Origin: Plazaster borealis | Taxonomy: Eukaryota > Echinodermata > Asteroidea > Forcipulatida > Labidiasteridae | Length of the DNA: 64,000 bases | Assembly: GCA_021014325.1 (NCBI GenBank) | Contig: CM037470.1 | Coordinates: 8,721,147 to 8,785,146 of the forward strand | Reading direction: 5' to 3' | Shown here: piece by piece, positions 47,401 through 57,066 of the stretch | Layout: each line of letters opens with the position of its first letter | Position numbering within the stretch: the first letter of the stretch is position 1 | Notes under the pieces: generated by a model | The model's input: the letters and a program-made list of their open reading frames with translations, nothing else | Told to the model about the DNA's origin: nothing | Database searches by the model: none | Position numbers and translations under genes: made by a program

Positions 47401-49504
47401 TCGCTTGGCTAGAGTGACACGATTGAATGGGAGTCGGATTAGAGAACCAGAGCGTGAAGATGCAGAAAGGGCTTTCATTAGATTCTACATGAACAAGGAA
47501 GTCAAACCTCAAAGGTATATAGTTTTAAGAAAACTGATGTTTGATTGCTGTAGCTCATGGCTACATATAACATTTTTACTAAACATTAAAGTTTATTGTT
47601 TTTAGGAAGAGTAAATTAATTCACACCATACAACAACTTGTAAAGTCATCGAATTCAGTGGTTATTTGTTTTATAGAAAAAACAAGAAACGGTTAATAGT
47701 TTGTCAGAATCTTATGCATATTCATATTGTAATTTTGCGGCATTTTCATTGCCTATGCTCCGACAAATTCATCATCGCTGTGACCAAGGATATTTCTCCT
47801 CATGACAAGGCCGTCATCCTCGAAGTCATGAATGCTACACCATCCTGCTGTTCAAGACAGGGTTTTGAGTTCATTCTAGGCCCTTTCAATGCTGGCACTG
47901 TTATGACAACTCAATAAGGCTTCTCTCCTTCTGCGCCACATAAACCATACCCATCACTGGCAGCTGGTTCTGCCACAGAAACATCCATACAATAACCTGG
48001 ATCTCAAATGATGGTCACACACAAAAAGAATTTTGACGGTATCTTGATAAGTCCATGTAGTCAATTCCTACAGATTTTACAGAAGCGCAGAAGCCCCAGC
48101 AAACACAGACCATCTCATTGCAAGGGTGGCTATCACCCCATGCTTCCACCCTAAGGAGGCCTCCTACACCATAGTATGATGTTCAATGTGTCATCCTGGA
48201 CAGACCCTGGCATCAAAATGCTTGGTCGCAATTCAAAATTAATTCCAAATTCTAAGCGACCTCCCAGACGATGTAGAATCTCCCAGACTATGTTTCCTCA
48301 AACATCCGTGAAACAGCTGATGAAATCATTGGTGAGAAACAGCGCTCAAAACGACGTCCTTGGCTTACTGAGAAAACTCTTCAAATCCTGGATGAAAAAT
48401 TAACACTCGGAATATAGACATATCCAAGGGTCTTCCGAGCTAAAGCGAAGCAGGAAAGAGAGCTTTACCTCGTAAATATCTCCAAGAGCATCGATAATGA
48501 CTTCTCCCATCACAGTCTAAATTATGCATATTAAGCTATCCAAGAACTCCCCCCAAAATCAGCTCACAGCATTATCATCAACAAATCCAACAGCACTCTT
48601 TGCATGTCAGACACAGAGACTCTTGACAGATGGGGAAAACACTTTGAGGTCACTCTCAGCCATCCACCTGCCCCACCCTGCAGAGCTATAGACATTCCAG
48701 CTCCTCCTTCTCCAGACCCAGATATCTCTTATTTCTACTCAACGGGTCAGACTCAACAACACTTTTTCCCCCTAAAAATATGCTTTGTATCATAACGCCA
48801 CTAATAAGATTCATAGCATGTCTTTACAGCAACAAGAATACATCTGTGTAAGGAGATAGCAGATGATAATTTTCTTGATCTCAGTCTCCCTAATGCGCTT
48901 TGTTAATAACTGTTTAATGGGAGGTTTGTGCAAAACATAAAACTTGTGAAAGGGTTATACATTTTATGATAAATAAGTTTGTACCAGTTTACAATGTGTC
49001 ACCCTTAATGTGTGAGTGATGAATTGAATGGTGGAGCTCAATGCATTGCAACCCCTGTAATGCTTGTAACTTGTAATGAATTTTGTGAAATTGGGCCATG
49101 TACTTATTGGGGTTGTTATATCAGAAACAATGGGTTTTCTTTGTCTGCTTTCCCATTTTTATTAACATCACCATATTCTTCTGTTCAGGTACCATGATCT
49201 GGTGGCTGTCTATGGAACCCTTCAAGCCCTGGCTGAGGTGGACCTTCGACCCAAGACAAAAGTCTCCTGCAATGTTCGCTTTGAGGACAAAGTCCAGAAG
49301 TTTGAGATCAATCTGAAGCAGACTTGCAGCCAGTTCAAACAAAGCCTCCAGGGTTTTGTTGGGCTTCCTTCATCAAGGTTTAATGTATTCCTTATTGACA
49401 CAGAAAATGCCTGTGGGGGTGACAGGATGCAATTTCCCTCTAAGCTGCTATATTCTTACAAAATCAAAGAAGAACACGAGTTTCTTGTTATTAGTAAGCC
49501 TTAA
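44264..49504 (+). CDS. Tubulin-specific chaperone cofactor E-like protein (five coding exons)
   Basis: TBCEL is a cytosolic relative of tubulin cofactor E that destabilises tubulin heterodimers and promotes their turnover. Five exons join in phase into 432 residues plus TAA, against about 424 in the human protein. The N-terminus has no CAP-Gly domain, which distinguishes it from TBCE. Leucine-rich repeats run from about residue 85 to 270 (VKELDLAENNLSEWNE, LKFLNLSSNPL, LEQLHLSLNDY, VKLLQFNRNQITKWEEV, LESLFLSENNL), closed by an LRR cap ending ARLARVTRLNGSRIREPERE. A ubiquitin-like domain follows (about 335-432) after YHDLVAVYGTLQALAEVDLR. The start was chosen as the first ATG of the frame after an acceptor; a second in-frame ATG lies six codons on. 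The gene lies downstream of ATP1A on the same strand. No lesions were seen. Confidence 0.93.
44942..45093 (+). CDS. TBCEL coding exon 2 (first LRR)
   Basis: Encodes SSSGKVRLPQCLSLNYSCIV through VETLCKDVKELDLAENNL to SEWNE. LNYSCIVGAG aligns with the family's LNSCGITCAG. Phase 1 in, phase 0 out at GTAAAG. Confidence 0.93.
46142..46326 (+). CDS. TBCEL coding exon 3 (LRRs)
   Basis: Encodes VLSITSQIPQLKFLNLSSNP, then SLVLNNTKIPWETLHGVLDS, LRRs 2 and 3. Acceptor TTTTTCAG, donor GTGAGT, phase 2 out. Confidence 0.95.
47029..47514 (+). CDS. TBCEL coding exon 4 (LRRs and cap)
   Basis: The largest exon (486 nt): LEQLHLSLNDYGVVSLPKRS, LGKMFPNLESLFLSENNLTG, TGIGTWEEIDAMNSFPSLTD, ERRHLTLARLARVTRLNGSR, EREDAERAFIRFYMNKEV. 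This matches the vertebrate FPSLDTLVLANNHL / ARLPSVSKLNGS blocks. Phase 2 on both sides; acceptor TACAAACAG, donor GTATAT. Confidence 0.96.
47830..48765 (+). pseudogene. Decayed non-LTR retrotransposon (RTE-like endonuclease and linker)
   Basis: Scattered peptide blocks occur in the expected order for a non-LTR ORF2 but in shifting frames with stops: a GDFNA-like block (GPFNAGT, near 47,880), RLLSFCAT (47,918-47,940), TWISNDGHTQKE (47,994-48,030), SAEAPANTDH (48,082-48,111), KQRSKRRPWLTEKTLQILDE (48,337-48,396) and LDRWGKHFEVTL (48,625-48,660). These match the endonuclease C-terminus and the linker before reverse transcriptase. No RT core follows. It lies within TBCEL intron 4 in the sense direction and cannot be active. 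Confidence 0.75.
49189..49504 (+). CDS. TBCEL coding exon 5 (ubiquitin-like domain)
   Basis: Completes an Arg codon, then YHDLVAVYGTLQALAEVDLR. The ubiquitin-like fold follows, with QKFEINLKQTCSQFKQSLQG, SRFNVFLIDTENACGGDRMQ and EEHEFLVISKP before TAA. It matches the [20 protein letters not shown] entry of the human Ubl region. Confidence 0.96.
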
Positions 49505-49774
49505 AAATGGTCTGCATGTACAATATTTAAAATTATTATACATATTTTATATTTAATATATTCATTCTCGCAGAAAAAAATAGTGGCAAAATAGAAATTT
49601 TTTATTAACTAAGATTTTTCAAGAATGCAAAACAAGTATGGTCCATTTAGACCTGCCCCATGACTAGGTAGTAGAGTCATCTTGATCAATTTGAGTATCG
49701 AGTCACTTATTCAATACCTGAGTGACAAGTCACTTGTTTAAAAATCATGACTATAATTAAACTGTACAAGATAG

Positions 49775-50149
49775 TTAAAGGTATCGTACACGTTTGGTAA
49801 GGACTCAAAACAAATATTAGCATAAAAACTTACTTGGTAACAAGCAACGGAGAGCTGTTTATAGTATAAAACATTGTAGGAAACGACTCCCTCTGAAGTA
49901 ACGTAGTTTTTGAGAAAGAGGTAACTTCTCACTAAAATAATAAAAACTTCTTGCAAAAAGTTTTTATTCCCATCTGAAAGCACACAAATTGTACAACAAG
50001 GGTGTTTTTTCTATCATGATTTTCTTGTAACTTCGATGACAAATTGAGCGCAAATTTTCACAGGCTTGTTATTTTATGCATATGTTGGGAAACACCTGCA
50101 TGAGAGCACTGGTCTTTGACAATTTCCAAACGTGTTCAGTGCCTTTAAA
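49775..50149. mobile_element. TTAAAGGCACTG-family MITE, copy 2
   Basis: 375 bp, ends TTAAAGGTATCGTACACGTT and CGTGTTCAGTGCCTTTAAA. Contains GCAACGGAGAGCTGTTTATA, AACGACTCCCTCTGAAGTAA and a central CTTCTTGCAAAAAG palindrome-like core. Confidence 0.8.
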
Positions 50150-51411
50150 TGAATGAGTTGATTTACACGATGAAATATTTTCTTTAATGCATAACCAAAA
50201 TAAGAGTTAGAAATGACAAAATGTTTAAATGTTCCATGTTTGGTGTACTAAATTTTATGAATATATTCTACGGTATGTGTGGAATTTTTTTATTGTAACT
50301 GGAAAAAATGTATCCGAATAATGTGTTTTGTATATTTGTTATGAAAGTTATTGGTGAAAGAAAATGCTAAAGAGTGAATTGCAAAATACAAGTCCTCATT
50401 TTGAATTCCATTTCCTGAGAGCCTAGTTAGTGTCTCGCCTTTTGCCGACGTTACTGTGTCTTTGACCAGATGACCAATTACAACTTTAATTGTGCAACCA
50501 AAATATGCATGTTGTATAAGTGTGGACATTTGACCTTGAAGTTTGAATGGGTGCAAATTTAGCAATTTCTACATTTTATGTAAACTCAGAAAAAGTACAA
50601 GACAGGGGAGGGGGGTGTTTAAGCATTTTATTAATAATGTTTCAAATGAGGCCTTATTACAACAAGAAGCTGATTTTGAAGCAGCTTTCTCAATGACATT
50701 GTACAGGTATGATCAAGGTGCAATGTTGTCTTGCCTTTAGAAGAAACTATTTTGTGTATCATTTGCTGACCTTTGACCTGATTAATATTCATAGAATAAT
50801 TATTGAAGCCACATGAAGCGTGTAATCATTTTCCAAACATAACTTATCAGCAAAAAATATGAATACTTTTCACCAAATGTGTACAGAGAAAACAAGACAC
50901 CATGACATCTTTATCGTAGTACAAGTACTGAAAATATCACAGTAATTATTACCATCAGAAAGCGTGCTTATTATATTTATGCCATAGAGATTGCCTGTTT
51001 TTTCTTTGCTCTTTTTCAGAAAAGAGTGGAAAACAAATTTGTTTCTCATTACACCCTTCATTATTTTATAATTCCATGCAGATGCCATCACGAAAAGTAA
51101 ACATAAATCTGCATTTCCTTGCTTTGTGATCAAAGATGAAACTCGACAGCATTGGGCTAAACAAAATGTCCTCCCAAAATTGATCTCAAACGGCAATGTT
51201 TTACTGTACCATGCGAGTTTGAATGTCTAACCTGGTTAATGAAGAAAGCTTGGTAACATTTGGTTTACATAGAAGCCTTCTGGTAGGTGTTTTCTGTATA
51301 TAGCCTCTCTCCTGCTAGTTGTTAATAGAACATATCTTTAAAAAACATTATTTATAAAAGGGTTTATGTTTCATCATACATGTAGTATATTCTTTCAAAT
51401 GCATTGTTTGC

Positions 51412-51763
51412 TTAAAGGTATTGTACACTTTTGGTATACAGCTCAAAATCAGTGTCCACATTTTGTGTGATTCAACCTATGCACGAACAAACAAACCTGT
51501 GAAAGTTTGAGCTCAATTGGTCATCGAGGTCACGAGAAAATAATGAAAAGAGACCTTATGTGTTTTCTGTTTTTTCAAACATCAAGTTTTTATCACGCGT
51601 GATAAAAACTATTGTTTTACTCATTTCTCAGAAAGATAGCATTTTAGGCAGAAATATTTTAAGGAACCCCGTTTTCCATTACTTTCTTTAAATCATGTAA
51701 GATGTGTGAATCTGTGAACATTTGTGTTTTTCGATCTTACCAATAGTGTACAGGGCCTTTAAA
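51412..51763. mobile_element. TTAAAGGCACTG-family MITE, copy 3 (different core)
   Basis: Ends TTAAAGGTATTGTACACTTT and ATAGTGTACAGGGCCTTTAA, with CCTGTGAAAGTTTGAGCTCA inside as in the other copies. The centre is instead a perfect 26-bp palindrome at 51,585-51,610 with half-site AGTTTTTATCACG. Copy 4 abuts it directly. Confidence 0.75.
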
Positions 51764-52137
51764 GGCACTATACACGTTTGGTAATTACTCAAAATATTAA
51801 CATAAAATCCGTCTTGGTAAAGAGCAACGGAGAGCTGTTGATAGTATAAAACATTGTGAGAAACGACTCCCTCTGAAGTAACATAGTTTTTGAGAAAGAG
51901 GTAGTTTCTCACTAAAATAATAAAAGACTTCTTGCAAGAAGCCTTTTATTCCTATCTGAAAGCACACAAATTTGTACAACAAGGGTGTTTTTCCTTTCAT
52001 CATTTTCGTGCAACTTCGATGACCAAATTGAGCCCAAATTTTCACAGGCTTGTTATTTTATGCATATGTTGGGATACACCAAGTGAGAAGAGAACACTGG
52101 TCTTGGACAATTACCAAACGTGTTCAGTGCCTTTAAA
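51759..52137. mobile_element. TTAAAGGCACTG-family MITE, copy 4
   Basis: 379 bp, ends TTAAAGGCACTATACACGTT and ACGTGTTCAGTGCCTTTAAA. It is closely similar to copy 2 throughout and shares its outer bases with copy 3, so the two sit in tandem. Confidence 0.85.
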
Positions 52138-52892
52138 TCACGTCGGGATTGTGCCTTGCTATAAATATAGCTTTTAGTCCATTTGATGCAGTACATAATG
52201 CATTTTTGTAAAAGCGTTTGTATGAAATTCTCATGTTTTTCATTTTTGGAGTATTTATAATCTCGATTTGTTATGAAAAACAAGACCAAGGTTAGAGTAA
52301 AACGATGACATTTCTGTTAGTTTAACATGCACTTCCATCACTGTGATCGGGTAGCCTATAGTATACATGTATATATATTGCAATATTATGATCCTAATAA
52401 TTAATTAATAGTTTTTGATATAATGTTATATTATGACAGATGAACTCATTTATTATTCTTCATGAACAATATTCTCACCCCAACACAAACACACACAATT
52501 TCGCTACAACGTTTTGTGTTTTAATTGCCAATAGTACAATATTAATGGGGATCTGGTTTCTTGGTTAGTTTTTGGCGATTTTATACTTCTTTGTCATGTT
52601 TCATGAAGAAGCCTATGTAAATAAAACAAGTTTTATGCTAATAGGTTGGACACTGGTTGATTTGTAGACTTCCAAGATTATGGAACTTTATACATTAATT
52701 ATTAACCCGTAACTTTACAAAAAAATGGGTTTTTAGATCATGTCTGCTATAAATAAATGACCAAACCAAGACAGTTTTTAATTATGTTGACATTGAATTA
52801 CTTCGAAAAGTGGTAATTTCAAGATTTATTTTAACTCCATTGAAAAGTTTTAGGTTTTTAGGTTTTATGGGTCTAAATAAGAACCGTTAGGC

Positions 52893-52926
52893 CTTAAAGG
52901 CATCGTATACACGTTTGGTAAACAAA
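52893..52926. mobile_element. TTAAAGGCACTG-family end fragment
   Basis: Only TTAAAGGCATCGTATACACG and TTTGGTAAAC of the left end are present, followed by unrelated A-rich sequence. Confidence 0.5.
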
Positions 52927-53087
52927 AATGAAAATGAAAATTAAAATTGACGAATTTCATTAAGTAAATTTTAAAAACCCATAACATTTTAGTAATTCTT
53001 TTTGAGTATTGAGGTGCAATAATATTTAGTGGAGAATGAGCAGTTTCTTCCACTTTTTTCCTCGAATGGGTACAGATTTCAACTGTA

Positions 53088-53932
53088 GGGGAGATGCGGG
53101 AGAGTTGAGCCATTTTTTACATTTTGCACCATTCTGCAGAGATGAAATGTAGGATCCCCTAACTAAATGTTTAAAGTAAAGCTTTAGAGTGTTGACTTGC
53201 TTAGTATAACATAATAATTGAACCAACTGCTATTGTTTATTCATGGGAGATGCTTGAAAAAAAATGGCAAAGTGGCTCAACTCTCCCCGGACTATGGGTA
53301 AGTTGAGCCACCAGTGTGGGTAAGTTGAACCACCACAATAATCAATGGGACTTTGGAAATCAGAAAATAATTTTCTGAAATTGGTTTATCCATGGTAAAA
53401 GTGAAATGTACTCATAATTGTAATAATACTTTGATCCAATCTGGCATTTTAAAACTATTCCCAACAATTTTCTTAATGAATTCTGAATTTTTTTATTTTA
53501 TCATGGCTATTTCCTATGTTCAACTCTCCCCATGCTCATTGGCTCAACTCTCCTATAAGAGAGCCATTTTGACAAGTGACTTGATTTTGATTTATAACAA
53601 TCAAATTAGATCCAATTAAAATTACCATAATAAACAACAATATTTAGGCTATGTATTAGACACATTATCACTATATTCATTGCTAAACATGTAAGTAATA
53701 GAAAGGGTCTTATCTGGAGTTCCAAAATTCACTTTTTAGTGGAATATAGATGTTCTTGTCACTCCCACTTTGAGCACTTATCTCTCACATTTTCTGTTGT
53801 AGCCAAAAAGAAAGTTTGGTTAGACACTACCATTTACCAACAGAGGGCATATGGACTCGACCACTCTATGGGATAGTGGTGTTTTGGGGTTGGGTCAACT
53901 CTCCGTATGGCTCAACTCTCCCGCATCTCCCC
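53088..53932. mobile_element. 845-bp terminal-inverted-repeat DNA element
   Basis: Perfect inverted ends of about 26 bp, GGGGAGATGCGGGAGAGTTG on the left and CAACTCTCCCGCATCTCCCC on the right, each continuing to the GAGCCAT/ATGGCTC motif. Both sides are flanked by TA. The subterminal regions repeat the GAGTTGAGCCA motif several times in both orientations (for example 53,273-53,289, 53,293-53,304 and 53,540-53,555). No transposase frame was seen. The TA flanks would fit a Tc1/mariner-type insertion, but the family is not recognised. Confidence 0.8.
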
Positions 53933-54299
53933 TACACACATTAAGGGAAAGCACATCAGTGAGTTTTTGTTTTGTGTGTGAAAAGTGACATATTTCCCTT
54001 GAAAATCCAGTTTCCAGTAAACATAGGCCTACCATAAAACATATATTTCATTAAATTTGATGTCCATATTTCGATTGAGATTAACGGGGGGGGGGGGGTG
54101 ATTAGTCGGGGATTCTGTCACACCCGTATTAGATTTATTTCGTTAGCGGCAATCGACATTAATTAACAAACAACGGATGATTTTTGAGAATTATATTTCC
54201 CCCAATAATTCGAATGGATTCAAAATTATTATAATGTACCGGTACATTTATAATGCGCCATGTCTAATGACACTCCTGGCGCCGGATTATCAAATTGGA

Positions 54300-54490
54300 G
54301 TGAACGATTTTATGGGACGAAGCAATAAAACACCAAGGGACACCGGCACACATATTTCTGCCAGACTATGCCAGAAACATGGGACATCATTCTCTTTACG
54401 ATGCTAGGCTTATGGGTTCTTTTACGTGCATTACACAACACTCGGGACCGACGTCCGATTTGAAGGACAAAGCAACCCTCATCTGCTGAT
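54300..54490. repeat. Dispersed repeat with ATGGGTTCTTTTACGTGCAT
   Basis: Contains GATGCTAGGCTTATGGGTTC, TTTTACGTGCATTACACAAC, CACTCGGGACCGACGTCCGA and TTTGAAGGACAAAGC. I recognise this as a widespread marine-invertebrate repeat tail with no coding function. Confidence 0.4.
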
Positions 54491-54719
54491 CAGAACACAA
54501 ATTCTTTAATTGTTTTAAATATTGTTTACCTGTGGATGCATCTTTTGCTATTTTCTTTGTACCTGTATCAACATCTCATATACTTTTACACAAAATTCTT
54601 CGTGGAGCACCCCAGTCTTTAGAATTCCCGTATGAATACCTTTTGTTTTCCCTTTTTTGTTTTGTCCTCTCTGTCTCCGTAAGGTATAGCGAATAATAAA
54701 ACACAAAAAGGGGAGTCGG

Positions 54720-54968
54720 TGCAACATCGTCCCCATGGTTTACTTTATTTCCAACCATGTTTACAATAGTAAACCCTGGGAGGGAAACTCCTTACTTGGA
54801 CCCTGATTGGACAAAGACTGGTGTACAAAAGTCTAACGCATACGTATCCAAAATTTTGGGATATGCAAATGATCCAATACCAGGGTGAGAGAGCGGTCAA
54901 CCTCGTACTGCTCGACACACCTTGGGGATAAGGTGAGTCGGTGCGCTTGACCGCCCGGCCACGACAGC
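54720..54968 (-). mobile_element. tRNA-like SINE candidate
   Basis: Minus strand from 54,968 reads GCTGTCGTGGCCGGGCGGTC then AAGCGCACCGACTC, resembling the 5' half of a tRNA-Leu/Ser (A-box-like TGGCCGGGCGGTC). The B-box is poor (GAGGTTGACCG). It belongs to a different group from the ATP1A intron SINEs. Confidence 0.45.
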
Positions 54969-54999
54969 ATGCAAAAGAAGATTGCCAGTGAACTGTCAT

Positions 55000-55839
55000 A
55001 ATATTTCAGTGTACTGTCGTATTTAATCCTAAACCTTTCTCTACGCTGAAACTAATAATTTCACCCAATTTTATTACACCAATCCTGTACTTTGTTTTCA
55101 CTTAAAATACTTACTTTGAAAACGGCAACAAGTGATCTTTGCTGAAATTCATTTAACATCTTCAATCAATAAGAAAATTGAGTTCAGATGCGATTAAACA
55201 TATTTTAATTGTCTAAAAAACAATCATTTTGAATACCCTGCTCCAGTGCTTTGCAGAACGATTCGCGAAAAGCCCTGTACGTCGTCGCTCATGCAGGGTG
55301 TGTGTACGTCATGCTCCGTTTTGTATAGCCGCTTTGTTGTAGCATGGAGGTTTAACAAAGCAACATCCCACAATGACTTCAAAGTATTGTCATCAGAGCC
55401 GATTGCCCTTTTTGACGCACGCCGTCAACGGCAGAAGTGTTTCTAGTTTTTCAAGACCTTGAGGTTGGGGCCTTTTTGGGGGATCGATAAATACGAAAAA
55501 TTCAGAAGTATACAGATATCAAAATTACAATTAAACGAAAAAAAACACAAAATAAACAAGTTTACATAGCATTTTATTCCCGCTAAACAATTTTCGCTCA
55601 AGTAGCTGTTAAATGTGGTGGAAGATGACCACAGTTACGGCGTGTTGCAGACTCCATCATCCACGCAGAGCCCAACTCTTCAATATTCAACCTTTCACAT
55701 AATGCTATAGTGTTCGACATGGAGGTAGTCTAATTCTACCTCCATGGACAGAGGTTCCGACAGATAACAAACATATTCATCTGAAAGGCAAAGTTTCGGA
55801 ACCGTTCGATTGTGTAAATCCTATATAAAGTGTAAACAA
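55000..55839. other. Intergenic, no gene recognised
   Basis: A/T-rich sequence. A 66-codon frame at 55,246-55,446, in a locally G+C-rich stretch, has no recognisable motif. The short stretch GACATGGAGGTAG / CTACCTCCATG near 55,718-55,745 forms a small inverted repeat. Confidence 0.4.
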
Positions 55840-56165
55840 TGTTCAATAAAACTAACCTGTGAAAATTTAATTTCTAAAGGTGGAATCGTTTTTCAGATAT
55901 CGCCAAAAAATGGTATGAGTGGTATGTCCTTGGGCAGGAAGAATAATTCGTAATTGGAATACACAACCTGTGAGAAACGTTTCATGCATGAAACGTTTCT
56001 CAGAACATTCGTTTTAGTCCAATTCTTTAAAACCACATTCCTTAGATGTGAATCGTTTCTCAAAATGTTATACATTATCAACAGCTGCAGCGCTTCTTAC
56101 CAAGTAAGTTTTTATGGTCATGAATTTTTGGAGTAATTACCAAAAGTATTCCCTCCATTTAAGAC
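55840..56165. mobile_element. Diverged TTAAAGGCACTG-family member with a perfect 32-bp palindrome
   Basis: ACCTGTGAAAATTTAATTTC, TCTCAAAATGTTATACATTA and TCAACAGCTGCAGCGCTTCT parallel the family in reverse orientation. At 55,971-56,002 the half-site TGAGAAACGTTTCATG is followed by its exact reverse complement. Ends are eroded. Confidence 0.5.
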
Positions 56166-57007
56166 TTCTATGCCTTAGTTTCCTGTTCGTCTGTTCATTT
56201 AGTCCACACTGTTAATTGGTTTTACTCTCAGTCATCGTATACTCTTGATTACACCTGCAATATGTGTCAAAATACACCCGGTGAAAACAAGCGAACAACA
56301 CCCCAACAGATTACAAACACACAAATCTACAAATTTACGCGCCTACTCGGGGTTGGGTCAGGGCGTTGTCCTCCATGGGGTGGGGGACTATATGTAGTTT
56401 GGATTCTCATGAAATTAAAACTAGTGTAGAAGAAGTTGATCAAGGGCGAAGCATCACTGATCCTGCCTCTTCAAGAAAAAGAAATCACAGTGTATGATGT
56501 CACACATTCATAATGCCCCCGGCAAACCCCGTCAATTCCGTAATCATTATTTCAATTTGTATCATTGATTATATTAATTGAGATCAATTTGGCGTTTCAT
56601 GCAAACAGGATGTCGCAATTGAACTTATGTCGGCTTCCTTCCAGTTTACCGTCGGAGTGTCCTTTGAAGTTAAAAAAACGTGCCGATCCCACTTTTTGTA
56701 TTTAAGGTTGGAAGAAACTATTGTCAAATGATACTTAAATTATCCTTTTTTGCTAGTTCAAATCCTTTTCCTTCCTCCATGTTCAAATCATAGAGCATTC
56801 AAATTGTGTATCAGTGATACTGTGTTGTATGGGAAGTGTGCATAATTGTCAATAATGTAAGAATTGATTGAATGGCACATGTAACAGCCGTACAGTTTAA
56901 AAACTTCCACGTATTACTTAGTCTGGTCCCCATTTACAGCTGCATTTAGTGTTTCACTTTTAGCGCTTGGAGAGGTTAGGTGTATTTGTTAAAAACAGAC
57001 TGCACCG

Positions 57008-57066
57008 ATGGCGGAGGAAGAAGTGACAGGTGATATTGTCGTACCAATATCTGACGAAAAAACAGG
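57008..57066 (+). CDS. RABAC1 exon 1
   Basis: ATG at 57,008 and 19 codons plus two bases, MAEEEVTGDIVVPISDEKT, ending at a GTAATA donor. The phase (2) matches exon 2 exactly. The sequence alone is not diagnostic; the assignment rests on phase, Kozak context and position. Confidence 0.7.

Larger units (their letters stand above)
49505..52890 (+). other. TBCEL 3' flank, largely TTAAAGGCACTG-family repeats
   Basis: No coding exon recognised. 49,505-49,770 is A/T-rich (probable 3' UTR). Full-length dispersed repeats occupy 49,775-50,149, 51,412-51,763 and 51,759-52,137. AATAAA occurs at 52,620-52,625. A polyadenylation site cannot be assigned. Confidence 0.4.

Noticed and set aside
54085..54098. 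Run of G residues (also near 39,739)
   Set aside because: A simple homopolymer, without the multi-run pattern needed for a quadruplex, and possibly of uncertain sequencing length.
54720..54968. Functional tRNA gene on the minus strand
   Set aside because: The 5' half resembles a tRNA but the B-box and 3' acceptor strand are poor; a SINE head is the better explanation.
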